From Blepharisma stoltei (Eukaryota; Ciliophora; Heterotrichea; Heterotrichida; Blepharismidae), in contig CAJZBQ010000034.1 in the NCBI GenBank assembly GCA_914767885.1, positions 248,001 to 312,000 on the forward strand: a stretch of DNA of 64,000 nucleotides, in the 5' to 3' direction. The notes under the pieces were generated by a model. It saw only the letters and a program-made list of their open reading frames with translations. It was not told the origin of the DNA and did not search any database. The position numbers were made by a program, and so were the translations under genes. Below are positions 53,289 through 63,295 of the stretch, piece after piece. Every line of letters starts with the position of its first letter. Within the stretch, counting starts at the first letter, position 1.

Positions 53289-53801
53289 ATGCTAAAATCT
53301 CTTGAAGACTATCTCATAGAAATCAGCACAGCTCTCGACTCCGCCTTAAATATCAGAAATTTCCCATCACAGCACGAAGAAAGGCATAATAAGCCAGAAG
53401 TTGAAACAAGAAAATCAAAAGAACTTCTATTGCCTCCCATAGTTCTTACAAGATCCAAATATGAAGAAACTTTAATTGAGCCTTCAATAAACTCAACTAG
53501 AGTTTCTTTAAGGTTCAAAAAGGTTGATGATCTAGACAGGCTTCTTTCTTCTATGTTCATGCGATTTTTGACTCTCAGAGCTGAACAATTTCTTATTATG
53601 AGAAGAGTGCCTATAGAAGGATATGACATCAGCTTCTTGATTATTCATACTCATATGGAGCAGCTTTACAGAGAAAAACTGATTGAATTTATTGTTACTT
53701 TTTTGAAAGAAATTGAAAAAGAAATCAATGAAATGAAGTTGTCTGTGAACTCGAGATTAAGAATGGCAGCAACCCAATTTGTAGCTAGCATCGTAAAATA
53801 A
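53289..53801 (+). CDS. ARPC4: Arp2/3 complex subunit 4 (ARPC4)
   Basis: 170 residues, the normal ARPC4 length. Highly conserved blocks: ERHNKPEVE, SKELLLPPIVLTRS, LIEPSINSTRVSLRFK, FMRFLTLRAEQFLIMRRVPIEGYDISFLI, EIEKEINEMKLSVNSRLR. ARPC4 is a core scaffold of the seven-subunit Arp2/3 complex that nucleates branched actin. It lies within 5 kb of two cofilin genes. No intron or IES. Confidence 0.97.
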   Translation: MLKSLEDYLIEISTALDSALNIRNFPSQHEERHNKPEVETRKSKELLLPPIVLTRSKYEETLIEPSINSTRVSLRFKKVDDLDRLLSSMFMRFLTLRAEQFLIMRRVPIEGYDISFLIIHTHMEQLYREKLIEFIVTFLKEIEKEINEMKLSVNSRLRMAATQFVASIVK

Positions 53802-54025
53802 CTTAATTAACTTTCATTAATTAGGATCTATTTAAAAACTAGCTGGAATTAATAACTAAATGCATATTAATCGATTCATAAAGCAGATAATTTATTAGCG
53901 AAACTGATATGGTTTAATCAAAATGATTTTATTATTAGGAGCTTAACTCTTAGAATAATTTTAAATATAATTCTTTTTATTAGAAAAAAAAAATAATAAA
54001 AAAATAGCCACTTGAAGAGTGAGGA

Positions 54026-54526
54026 TTAAGGATAAGGCTGATATACATAAACAACCTTTGGAGCTGAAAAAGAGCGTGGATCATAGTATTCTGCAGCTCT
54101 CTCCTCAGTGTATTGTGGACTATAAGCAGGCCTTTCGTCTTGGTATACTGGCCTGCTTTGGGATTCTTGATAAACTGGCCTACTTTGAGATGCTTCGTCA
54201 TTATATTGAGGCTGGTATCCTTGAGGTCTTTCATCAATATATTGTGGCTGATAAACAATAGGTCTTTCTTCAGTGTATTGCTGAGGGTATCCTTGAGGTC
54301 TTTCTTCAATATACTGAGGTGCATAGCCTTGAGGCCTGCCTTCGGAATACTGCGGAGGAGGATATGTTTCTGGGATATAATTTGGCCTATATTCAGTTTG
54401 GAATACCTGAGGCTGATAATATGTTCCTGCTCCATTATAGTAGCCTGCTGGAGGTGGAATATCTCTAAATACATGCTGCTTAGGAGTTTCAAATACCCTT
54501 GGAGCATATACAACCCAAGACAGCAT
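54026..54526 (-). CDS. Tyr/Pro/Gln-rich tandem-repeat protein
   Basis: 166 residues with repeats around PQY(I/N/T)-EERPQGY (residues about 60-110) and QSRPVYQ (about 112-128). Rich in Pro, Tyr, Gln and Glu, and lacking hydrophobic segments. Likely intrinsically disordered, with a possible role in granules, cortex or RNA-binding condensates; this is only composition-based. The repeat gives a long open frame on the other strand, which I ignore. Confidence 0.65.
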   Translation of the reverse strand: MLSWVVYAPRVFETPKQHVFRDIPPPAGYYNGAGTYYQPQVFQTEYRPNYIPETYPPPQYSEGRPQGYAPQYIEERPQGYPQQYTEERPIVYQPQYIDERPQGYQPQYNDEASQSRPVYQESQSRPVYQDERPAYSPQYTEERAAEYYDPRSFSAPKVVYVYQPYP

Positions 54527-54724
54527 ATAGCTTGACTAGGCTATCTTTGCTTACCAGATAAGTGGATTTCTTTGGCAACATCAGTTATTGATTAAACTCC
54601 TATAGCTGGTTAGTTAGCGATATATACTTAATTTACCAAATCAGAGAGTTATTCAGAAATAGATAATACATGAGCCAATTCATGGGTATCACATAGCCCA
54701 AAACTAGCTATTGGCTGTCCTAGG

Positions 54725-55360
54725 CTATACAGGTTCATAATCAATTGTATTTTCATACTGTGATTTCGGTACTTCTGCTCTCTTGCCTATATTTTCCTGC
54801 TGTCTCTGCATATCTCCTGCCTGTTTTGCAGTATCATGATGTGCTTGCTGTTGCTTCTTTTGAGGCTCTGGTCTTGCTTCCTGCTCATTAGTTTCAATTA
54901 GCTGAGGATTTTTCATCTCCCTTCTCGTATCAGTTCTCATAGGCTTTGTGCTTTGAACAAATTGTGGCTTAACTCCAATAGGGATCTCTTTTAGTCTTTC
55001 TTTTTCTTGCTGTTGAGCAGCTTCTAATCTTTTTTGAGTGTTAGGAGTGATAACCTGCAAAAATTCTGTTTCTGATGAACTTCCCTCATCAGTTAAATCA
55101 CTTTTTACAAATCTGCATTCACAATTCATGACACCTGGGGAGCTTTCTTTGGTCTGCAAAAAACTTACAGAAACGTCATAGTATTCATGAGAATTTCTGA
55201 TTTCATAGAAATCGCCAGCTTCATCATGGGCAAGGTAGAGGTGAGGATGCCAAGGCTCGCGCTTTGGAATTGGCTTGACATCTTGTGAGTGTATTGTGGC
55301 AGAAAGGTATTGAAAAGCGGATGCTAAAGTAATCAATAGGAGGATGGAAATATAGTTCAT
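54725..55360 (-). CDS. Secreted or lumenal protein with a Gln/Lys-rich tail
   Basis: 211 residues. A clear signal peptide, MNYISILLLITLASAFQYLSA, is followed by a compact segment (WHPHLYLAHDEAGDFYEIRNSHEYYDVSVSFLQ, two Cys in NCEC), then a long charged Gln-rich tail (about residues 105-205: EAAQQQEKERLKE, RPEPQKKQQQAHHD). Unknown family. Perhaps an extrusome or cortical-granule matrix protein; this is a guess from the signal peptide and tail. Confidence 0.65.
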   Translation of the reverse strand: MNYISILLLITLASAFQYLSATIHSQDVKPIPKREPWHPHLYLAHDEAGDFYEIRNSHEYYDVSVSFLQTKESSPGVMNCECRFVKSDLTDEGSSSETEFLQVITPNTQKRLEAAQQQEKERLKEIPIGVKPQFVQSTKPMRTDTRREMKNPQLIETNEQEARPEPQKKQQQAHHDTAKQAGDMQRQQENIGKRAEVPKSQYENTIDYEPV

Positions 55361-55751
55361 ATATAATAAAACGGTTAGCGAAGTATATGAAGGATTAAAT
55401 TGCGATTTGTGTTGGGAATGAGGATAAATTTATAGGTTATTAATGTATTTATAAAGATATTAATGCTTGATAATTCGAGCTTTAGAATGACTAATTAAAA
55501 ATATTTTTGTACTTAATATTAGAAATGTAATAAATATGCAATGATTGATAATTTTGAGCTTGATTTTATATGTCTTTTTTTTATATCAGCTCAACCATTA
55601 AAGAAAACAATTATTATCCATTTCATCAAGACTAAAACTCTTAATTTTATAACGTTATCTTTCGCTATTAATATTACCAAAATCAAATTATTACTATTAT
55701 CATTAAATTAATATAAATGTTTATTTATAAAAATACAGTTTTAGGAAAATG
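55361..55751. other. Intergenic, no gene seen
   Basis: About 390 bp of AT-rich sequence with no ORF or repeat that can be supported. Confidence 0.6.
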
Positions 55752-56558
55752 TTAATATAGCATCATTAGCTGTTTATGCGATTTTTTTATGTCGTCGAAT
55801 TTTTCTTGAATGCTTTTTTCTAAGTTCCATATTTCATGCATATATCCATTAACATCAATCTCAGCCATAGCTGGATGAATCATATAAAATTTATCAGGGA
55901 GCTTTGTATTATATATATCACTCATATCATGATGGGGAGGAGCAAAGAATTTTTTGCCTCTTCCTGTCGTTTTTTTCAAGTTAGGACTTGGATTATGCTT
56001 ATCTTTAAATTGATAAGCAGTAATTGTATCAATTTCGGTGCTTGGACTTGCATCTCTTGCGGCTTCTGGGTACTTGTCTGCTCTTGGAGTAAAAAATCCC
56101 CAATCTTTTTTATCAAAAGGTGACTGGACATTATAAAGCCCTACAGCAGGAAGTTGAACTATTCTTGGTGACGCTAATCGATAAGTTTTTTGGTATTTTT
56201 TATTGTTTTCTCTTGGACTTTCATATTCTCCGATACTTTGTAAAGGTCGGTTTAAGGATTTGGGAGATATAGGATCTGAAGGTGGATCTCTTTTAGGATT
56301 TCGCAGAGTTGGCGTCAAGCAAGGCAAAGATAATTCTGGCTTTAACGGAAGAATTTTACCATTTGAATCTCTTTCTGACACAAATGGGAGAAATGATTTT
56401 GGGCTTCTAGCACTTAATGGTGAGGAAAGAGATTGCGATACGAAGTGCTGAGTCATCTTTGTAGAGTAACTGATTTGGGTAGGAGATTCCACTATTTCAC
56501 GAATTCTTTTACTTGTGAGAATTGGAAGACTGTTTTTTTGTTTTGGGAAAGTGTTCAT
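55752..56558 (-). CDS. Hypothetical Ser/Pro-rich protein
   Basis: 268 residues if started at the internal ATG 56558 (MNTFPKQKNSLPILTSKR); an upstream ATG at 56582 adds eight residues. Mostly disordered and full of SP/SPR motifs typical of kinase targets (SPLSARSPKSFLPF, YESPRENNKK, GFFTPRADKYPE). The C-terminus HEIWNLEKSIQEKFDDIKKSHKQLMMLY forms a short coiled coil. Divergent from the next gene with 144 bp between starts. No family recognised; possibly cytoskeleton-associated. Confidence 0.65.
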   Translation of the reverse strand: MNTFPKQKNSLPILTSKRIREIVESPTQISYSTKMTQHFVSQSLSSPLSARSPKSFLPFVSERDSNGKILPLKPELSLPCLTPTLRNPKRDPPSDPISPKSLNRPLQSIGEYESPRENNKKYQKTYRLASPRIVQLPAVGLYNVQSPFDKKDWGFFTPRADKYPEAARDASPSTEIDTITAYQFKDKHNPSPNLKKTTGRGKKFFAPPHHDMSDIYNTKLPDKFYMIHPAMAEIDVNGYMHEIWNLEKSIQEKFDDIKKSHKQLMMLY

Positions 56559-56702
56559 TTTAATTTTTCTTGATAAAAACACTGATTATATTTGCTTTAT
56601 TTCTGCCAATATCTAATTTTATTTTTAATTATTTGAATGAAAATAGCAGTAATCTTTAAAAATTTTCTTATTAATATTCTTAAATAAATTTCAATCAAAA
56701 GG

Positions 56703-59096
56703 ATGGAAGACTTCCAAAGCCCTTTCAAACTCCCCACTGACGAAGAAGTTTTCATCACAAGGGAAGCAGAACGCTTGCAAAAGCAAGAAGCCAAAGAAAA
56801 AGCTAAAAATATGACAATCTGGGAAAAGCAAACTGCATCTACCAAAACTCAACTGAAAAGACCTAAAGATGCTGACTTCAACATAAAGCCAATCGAAGAA
56901 GGCCCAGTTCCTCAGTACATGCGAAATAAAGAAAAAAATCTCATAACTGCTGCATTAGAAATTGTAAACCAGCGAGGGAAAATGCCCCAAAACCAAAAGA
57001 CTGAAAATACACGAGACTATGTTGAGCAAAAGAAGGAAATTTTCAGAGTAGAAATGAAGTATCGAATACTAAAAGAAGAAAGAGAAAAAATCAAAAAAAG
57101 GATTTCTAATAAAGAACAAGCTTTAAAAAGAAGTGAAGAGCTGCTAGATCAAGACCAAAAAAAGTTCACAGACCATATGGAAAAGAATAAACTCTTAAAA
57201 GAAGAAGCCATTGCACAGGCTAATGCAGAAGCACTGGCAAAAAAAGAAAAAGATGGAGAAATCAAGCAGCTTGAACAGAGAAAAGCTGGAATTTCAGCTG
57301 AAATTAGTAGAAATGAAGAGTATTTAGAGGTTTTGAAGAAGCATAAAGAGTTTGTAGAGCAGCTGACACCTCCAGAGTGGCTTGAAGCAAGGCAGAAAAT
57401 ACTAACTCCCCCCCTCCGTGAGTGAACAAAACCATTAGAAAAATCGCTATTTTTTTGCCCAAAAACCCACCCTCCGTGAGTGAACAAAAATTTTTTTAAT
57501 ACAAAAATTTTTTATGGAAAAAAAATTTGATATATAAATGATAATTAGTACAATGAAATCTAGAGCTAATTCTGTTTTAATTTTAAACGAATTGCTTTTT
57601 AAAACATAAATTTTGCAAATTGAATTAATATTTGTTTTCCAATTTTTGCGAATTAGGATTTTTTTAAATTTCGAAAAAAAAAAATTTTTTATAAAATTTA
57701 TATATAAATTTTTTTAAAAAAAAAAAAATTAACCCCCCTCCGTGAGTGAACAAAATTTTTTTGTTCACTCACGGAGGGGGGGGAGTAGGGAAAAATATGA
57801 AGTCGTCAAAAAGAACTGAATTTTAAAACAAAACGCAGACGATTTGGAATCTTTAGCTGACGGAGAAGTAGAAAGCCAACAAAGTCAAGGCTCATTTAGA
57901 AAGAAAACTAATAAAAGACAAGCAGCTTTAGAAGCTAAGTTTGACGAAATGGTATCAAAAGGCTTGATTGATGTATTCACTGAAGAAGACGAACAAATGT
58001 ATTTTACGAACCCAGACGAACTGACTGCTATTCTTAAAGAATTAGAAGACAAAAATCTCTTTTTAATTGAGTTAATTCAAGTTATGGATCACCAATTAGA
58101 AGTAACCAAGTCTGAATATGATGACCTGAAAAAGAAAAATGACGACAAGTTTGACGACTCCAAGCGAAATAAAGAGCACTTTGGGTTACAGCTTAAAACA
58201 ATGGAAACCAAAATTTCGCAAATAAATAAACGAAAATCTAATATTGAAAATAAAAAAGAAACCACACGCGCAGTCCAGATCCTGAAAAATGAAATTTCAA
58301 AGTGCTTTACTTCTTTAGGGCACGATGAGGACTCTGCAAGACTTCCTATTGAGATGCTGAAAATAATAGAAGAGTCTATTCATGGCCTGTTAAGAAAACT
58401 AAGCTTTTTGAGGTCGATTGATCCTAAACATGTAGAAGACTTAGAAGGCCAAAAAGAAAAAATAAGAAGAGACTATGGCAGAGACCTAAAAGCAGAGCTA
58501 GAAGAAAAGAAGATCCAAGAGCGCATCACTTTGGCCCAAAAAAGAGTAGAAGGCCCAAGCTTTAGAAAGTAATTTTTACTTACTCCCCCCCCCCCCTCCG
58601 TGAGCGAACAAAAAAATTTTGTTCGCTCACGGAGGGGGGTTAATTTTTTTTTTTAAAAAAAATTTATATATAAATTTTATAAAAAATATTTTTTTCGAAA
58701 TTTAAAAAAATCCTAATTTTGCAAAAATTGGGAAGCAAATATTAATTTAATTTGCAAAATTTATGTTTTAAAACGCAATTTGTTTAAAATTAAACAGAAT
58801 TAGCTCTAGATTTCATTATACTAATTATCACTTATATATCAAAATTTTTTTCCATTAAAATTTTTTCTATTAAAAAAATTTTTGTTCACTCACGGAGGGT
58901 GGGTTTTTGGTCAAAAAATGGCGATTTTTCTAATGGTTTTGTTCGCTCACGGAGGGGGGGGGGGGGAGTTAGAATTGGGAGACCTCCTATGAATAAAGTC
59001 CTATTTCAGAAGAAAAGAGTGGAAAAAGAAGTTAAACATGTCCAGAAATCTGAAGAAGAGCTTATTAGAGATTTCATTGAAGAAACAACTTCATAA
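56703..59096 (+). CDS. Long coiled-coil protein with two MITE-type IESs, one inside an intron
   Basis: Begins MEDFQSPFKLPTDEEVFITRE. Long coiled coils occupy most of the chain (EEREKIKKRISNKEQALKRSEELL; ELIQVMDHQLEVTKSEYDDLKKK). The first IES interrupts after EARQKIL. A cut at TA 57403 / TA 57824 joins to KQNADDLESLADGEVE in frame (522 residues in total), while the obvious MITE end TA 57786 leaves the frame off by one. After FRK, a 15-nt intron carries the second IES, and the last exon (IGRPPMNKVLFQKKRVEKEVKH ... EETTS) ends at TAA 59096. Likely structural or axonemal, from coiled coils alone. Its stop is eight bases from the convergent neighbour's stop. Confidence 0.75.
57403..57785. mobile_element. 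MITE-type IES (383 nt or longer) in the coiled-coil gene
   Basis: TAACTCCCCCCCTCCGTGAG at the left and CTCACGGAGGGGGGGGGAGTA at the right (counted to the TA at 57786). CTCCGTGAGTGAACAAA appears at 57413, about 57471 and 57737 in direct orientation and inverted at 57763. Nearly identical to 52758. The DNA-level boundary at 57786 gives a frame mismatch, so the true right junction may be TA 57824, making the IES 421 nt. Confidence 0.85.
58569..58972 (+). other. 15-nt intron split by an IES
   Basis: Bases 58569-58580 (GTAATTTTTACT) plus 58970-58972 (TAG) make GTAATTTTTACTTAG, a standard 15-nt intron, once the IES 58581-58969 is removed. Splicing then joins PSFRK to IGRPPMNK in frame. Confidence 0.82.
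58581..58969. mobile_element. MITE-type IES (389 nt) inside an intron, reverse orientation
   Basis: TACTCCCCCCCCCCCCTCCG at the left, with motif and inverse side by side (GTGAGCGAACAAA / TTTGTTCGCTCAC), and GTTCACTCACGGAGGG and GTTCGCTCACGGAGGG near the right. It is the same family as 57403 but opposite in orientation, so the gene carries a 380-bp inverted pair about 800 bp apart. Confidence 0.9.
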
Positions 59097-59103
59097 TAAA
59101 TTA

Positions 59104-61176
59104 TTAAGAAAAGCATTTTATCACATATTCTTCCCATTTCGACACAGGGATATTATCTTCCCTGCAAGTCTCATAGAGCTTTGCAATTTCTAATTCGTGC
59201 CCAGGGTGGTTTTTTGGGAGCTCGAATTTTTTTTTAATGCAAATTGTATAGAAATATTTTTCGAGCTGCTCTTCAGAAATTGCTTGGAGAGCTTGTTCAG
59301 CTTCTTCTATTCTTCCGATATCAGATGGGAAGTCTGAGTACCCAGTTGAATAGGATATAACACTTATGTTATCATACTCTGAGCTTAAATCACTGTTAAC
59401 CTCATTAAAGCCTTCTGGGCACGCATTTCCTGCAAACTGAAGCAGCAATTCTGACCTCAGTTTTCACCTTTCCAGTTCTTTTTTCTGTCTTTCTGCTTCT
59501 TCTTCATAGAATTTCAGCATTTCTTCTTCATTCATTGTGTATTGTTTTGGAGAAAAATGGCCTTTAAGGTCTATAAGATTTGATAACCGCCGTGCAAAAA
59601 TGACACAGGAAATTCCATCTGGCATTGAACTTGATGATTTCACAATTGAGTCAAGTCTGCTTAAAATATCATAAGAAGAAACAGAAGAGTCATAAGCTGC
59701 ACAGGCCAATTCTTGCAGCTGCATCAAAATTAGGACCTTGTCTCCATATGACCCTTCGATTTTCCCAGAAATTGATTTTTTGAGCTTTTGTATTCTTAAA
59801 TTGATTTGTGAAGATTCTGACTCAGGCTCTTCTTGAGGGATTGTGCAGGTTTTGGAGTGCTCGTCTACTTTGCTTGAAGGGATACACTCGTAGCAGTTTA
59901 CACAGAGGACGTCAATTTCTTCCTCAGCATGAGAGTCATCAATTGATAATTGACGGCTTAATGATGATAATTTAGCACCAATTGGGGAGGATTGGTCAGG
60001 AAGAGGAAAATAAAGAGAGCTTGATGAGGATTGGACTTGATTTCTTCCAGGAATGGAGAGTGAAAAAGAATTAACGCAGTCGGGGTCTTTAGTACGACGA
60101 GGCTGCTTATCAATATTGATATCTAGAACTTGTGAGATTACTTGAAATGATGAAGATTTTGCAGGGATAGGAGGCTTGGCTTCAAATATGTTGGAAGATT
60201 CTATTTGGAAATTAAGTGACTGCTGCTGAATATCTTCTTTTATTTCTGGTTCTTTAGAGAGCTCTGGATCATGCTGCTCTATAGCGTTAAAATTCACGTT
60301 TTCTGATTTTTGTTCTTCATTAGCAATTAAGATGGGGCGGATGATGGCATTCTCTTCAGAGTTATATTGATTAAAAAATTCAGTTTCTGTGGCTTCTACT
60401 TGCTCATTATCTTCTGTTATAATTAACTCAACTTCTTGCTCGATATTATTTTGGGCTGAAATTTGTGACTCTATTGCTTCAAATTGATCTTTCTCATTTT
60501 TTGCAGCTGACTCAATTTCTTTTTCAATATTATCATTAACTTTGGCTTGATCTTGAATTTCACTCTGATATTCTTCAGTGGTTTTTGTATCAATAGGCTT
60601 TTCATCATTCTCAATTAGAATTGTTTCTTGTTTAAGGTTACTCATTAAATCTATCCTCTTATCTTTATCCTCTATGGGATTTTCATTTTCTTCGCTTTCT
60701 TTTAAGGTTATTTTTTCGTAATTTATATCTAAAATTGGCTCAGTTTCTGGACTTTCCTTATAACTCTTCAGAAATTTCACACTTTCAATTTTTTTATTTT
60801 CAGCATTTACTTTTTCAGCTTTGAATGTAAATAATGAAGGAATTGTGCTTGCATGAGTCTCAAAGTAATTAGAACTTGGATTTCCAAGATCGGTTTTTGC
60901 TGTTATTTCAACTGAGGAATTTTCATCCTTTTTTAAGGATTGCTTTCTCTCATCTGCAAATTCTTGGATATCTTTCGGAACAACATCATATGTATGACGC
61001 TTTCGTGAGTCATCTTTTAAAAATGCATTATAATTGGTGTCTCCATATACCTCTGCAATTGAGCTAGTAGACCCTCGATACTCATCTTCTTTATTTTTCT
61101 TAAACACTGGCAGCCCAAAAGTTGGTCGATTTGGTACTGAAGCATTGAATGTTGGTTTAATTACTCGGTTCTCCAT
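59104..61176 (-). CDS. Large acidic protein with a C2HC-like zinc finger
   Basis: 690 residues including one TGA Trp (KKELERWKLRSELL). The first 400 residues are acidic and low-complexity (repeated EIESAAKNEKDQFEAIES-type stretches). Around residue 420 is a zinc-finger-like motif, CVNCYECIPSSKVDEHSKTC, of the C2HC type found in several ciliary and cytoskeletal proteins. After it lies an ordered helical region (SYGDKVLILMQLQELACAAYDSS...ILSRLDSIVK), a Glu-rich coiled coil (NEEEMLKFYEEEAERQKKELER) and an acidic tail. Starts at ATG 61176. No named family. It is convergent with the coiled-coil gene, with seven bases between the stops. Confidence 0.75.
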
Positions 61177-61516
61177 TCAAAACAATATAACCCATATTAG
61201 TTATTGGCATTAAAAAATCTACTTGAATGAGTATTTTAGCTAAGCTTATAGCGCTAATTAAATCACTATCAAAAATTAACTTATTTATAATATTAACTCT
61301 TTGCGTCATTTAATTTGTATTTTCACTTCGAAACGAATATCAAACTTATTTTAAAATTTTTATTTTATCCATTTTTATTCTATGATTTTTTTATAATAAA
61401 ATTGCTTATTAATTTATATTGATAAATTAATAGCAAAATAAGTTTACAATGTCATCATTTAAAAACGATTTTATAGATTATTTGCTACTATAATACCTTC
61501 AAAATTTCATTTCTAA
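61177..61516. other. Intergenic, no gene seen
   Basis: About 340 bp of AT-rich DNA between the zinc-finger gene and the CK1-like kinase; nothing else supported. Confidence 0.6.
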
Positions 61517-63007
61517 TTAATATATGATACATTTTTCACACGAAACATTATTGCGTGAAACATCATTCTCGTCTTTTCTTGTTATTGGATAATTATTGTA
61601 AATTATTTTTGGAGCTATCTCAGTCTCTTGGAATTTCTCTTTTGCGTCTTTTAATATTTTTCTATCTAACAACTGTGGCAAGCCTGATTTTGGGGTTAGC
61701 TCATCAACTTGCGGAATTTGAGTTGTGGTGCTCATATCAATTTCATGCAGCCCGGACATCATTCTTCTTATAATTGGCTCACTTGGAGTTATCTGAGGAC
61801 ACTCATTAGGATTTTCCTCCGATCCCATCTTACGATGCATACTAATTTTCACCTTATGCAAAACAATCAACCCCAGCTCGCCGCTTGAGTTTTTATTTTT
61901 TTCATTGCTGCTATTTTCTGCGGTTTTATCTAATCTGGATACAGTCGAAACCTTTCTAATCCCTTCTTTTAGCCCTTCATTATGTTTAAGTATAAGCGTC
62001 TTATTTTTTATGTTTTTCCTCCTTGATCTCTTCTGAGAAGACGAAATTGAGCCAAAACTTCCATTTTCTTCACTTTCTTTCTCCCCATGGGCAAATGATT
62101 TATTCCTATGATGTTTTTTGCTTTTCTTTTTAATTTCAATTAGCTCATCAAGATTTATCCATTCAAGATACTCAGGAGCATAATCAACTGTGGCAGCACT
62201 AATAAGCAGCGATTTAAGGTATCGATAGTCCGGCTTTTCTTCAAATTTCAGCTCTCTTGTATAGCTTAAAAATTTCTCTATTTCAGCTGGGCAGCCTGAG
62301 CATAAAGATGAAATGCTCATTCTTGCTTTGACTCCATATATACTCTGCCATTTCTCAGCGTACTCAAATTTGTTTTGATTCCATGGCAAACTGCCTTTTA
62401 ACATTAATATAAGCATATATGACAAAGACTCTAAGTCGTCTCTGCGGGAGCACTGAAAACCTAAGTGAAGATTAAGAGAAGCAAAGCTCGGACTACCGAC
62501 TCTGCTGCAATGTCCACGGAAAGGAATATGAGAATTCCCATAAATATATTTGCAGGAGAGACCAAAATCGCAAACATAAATCTTTTTCTTATCTAGAGAC
62601 AGAAGAAACTGAGACGGTTTGACATCTTTATGGCAATATCCTTTGCTGTGAATATATTCTAGCCTGTCTAAAGCTTGGCATCCTATTGTAACCACAGAAT
62701 TTAATTGAAACTTCTTCCCTCTGTCTTCTCTCAATGTATTCAAATTAGGACCAAGGAGCTCTGTGATCATGTAGCTTAAATCGGCATATTTTCCAGCTGT
62801 GTGGAGCTTAGGAATCCCTTCCCCTCCTTGTAAATCTAAGAGAATTTTTGATTCCACAAGTGTTTGGTTTCGTTTTTTAACGTCGATCTTTATGGCGAAT
62901 TCTTGATTGGATTTGAGGTCATAAGCTTTATAGACATTGCCAAAGCCACCTGAACCGAGAAGAGCTGTAATGTGGTACCGGTCAAGGAAAATTTCATTAA
63001 CTTGCAT
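61517..63007 (-). CDS. Casein kinase 1-family protein kinase
   Basis: 496 residues. Gly-loop LLGSGGFGNVYKAY (near 17-30), catalytic Lys in FAIKID (about 40), TELLGPNL, catalytic loop YCHKDVKPSQFLLS (HKD for the usual HRD), DFG in VCDFGLSCKY, and the CK1-type substitution for APE (VGSPSFASLNLHLGFQCSRRDDLESLSYML, as in GTxRYASxNxHxGxExSRRDDLEsl). SLPWNQ follows. The ~200-residue tail is basic and Ser-rich, ending CEKCIIY, where the Cys pair might be lipidated. CK1 kinases phosphorylate acidic or primed Ser/Thr. Starts at MQVNEIFLDRYHITALLG. No inserts. Confidence 0.93.
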   Translation of the reverse strand: MQVNEIFLDRYHITALLGSGGFGNVYKAYDLKSNQEFAIKIDVKKRNQTLVESKILLDLQGGEGIPKLHTAGKYADLSYMITELLGPNLNTLREDRGKKFQLNSVVTIGCQALDRLEYIHSKGYCHKDVKPSQFLLSLDKKKIYVCDFGLSCKYIYGNSHIPFRGHCSRVGSPSFASLNLHLGFQCSRRDDLESLSYMLILMLKGSLPWNQNKFEYAEKWQSIYGVKARMSISSLCSGCPAEIEKFLSYTRELKFEEKPDYRYLKSLLISAATVDYAPEYLEWINLDELIEIKKKSKKHHRNKSFAHGEKESEENGSFGSISSSQKRSRRKNIKNKTLILKHNEGLKEGIRKVSTVSRLDKTAENSSNEKNKNSSGELGLIVLHKVKISMHRKMGSEENPNECPQITPSEPIIRRMMSGLHEIDMSTTTQIPQVDELTPKSGLPQLLDRKILKDAKEKFQETEIAPKIIYNNYPITRKDENDVSRNNVSCEKCIIY

Positions 63008-63295
63008 AAGAATTATTATAAGGTGAATTAAAGCAATTAATTCTATGCATAAAATGATCCTAAAGAGAAATAAAATGAATTATGGATATGCAGAGATACA
63101 ATTATAACCATATTTTAAAATTTTAAAACCGGAAGAATACTTAAATACTGACTCAGTCTTAAAACAAATTTTGATCATAATTTAAAATAGAAGATAATAT
63201 CACTATTATACTGAGTTCAACCGAAATTAATATACTGTATAATCTCAAACCATTTTATTATTATAATATTTTTAAAATATGAGTTATTTAAAGGC

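Noticed and set aside
53309-53629. Minus-strand ORF opposite ARPC4
   Set aside because: ARPC4 on the plus strand is unmistakable; the other frame is a shadow.
54019-54535. Plus-strand ORFs opposite the Tyr/Pro/Gln-rich repeat gene
   Set aside because: They are antisense shadows of a low-complexity coding repeat; the minus frame has the clear repeat unit.
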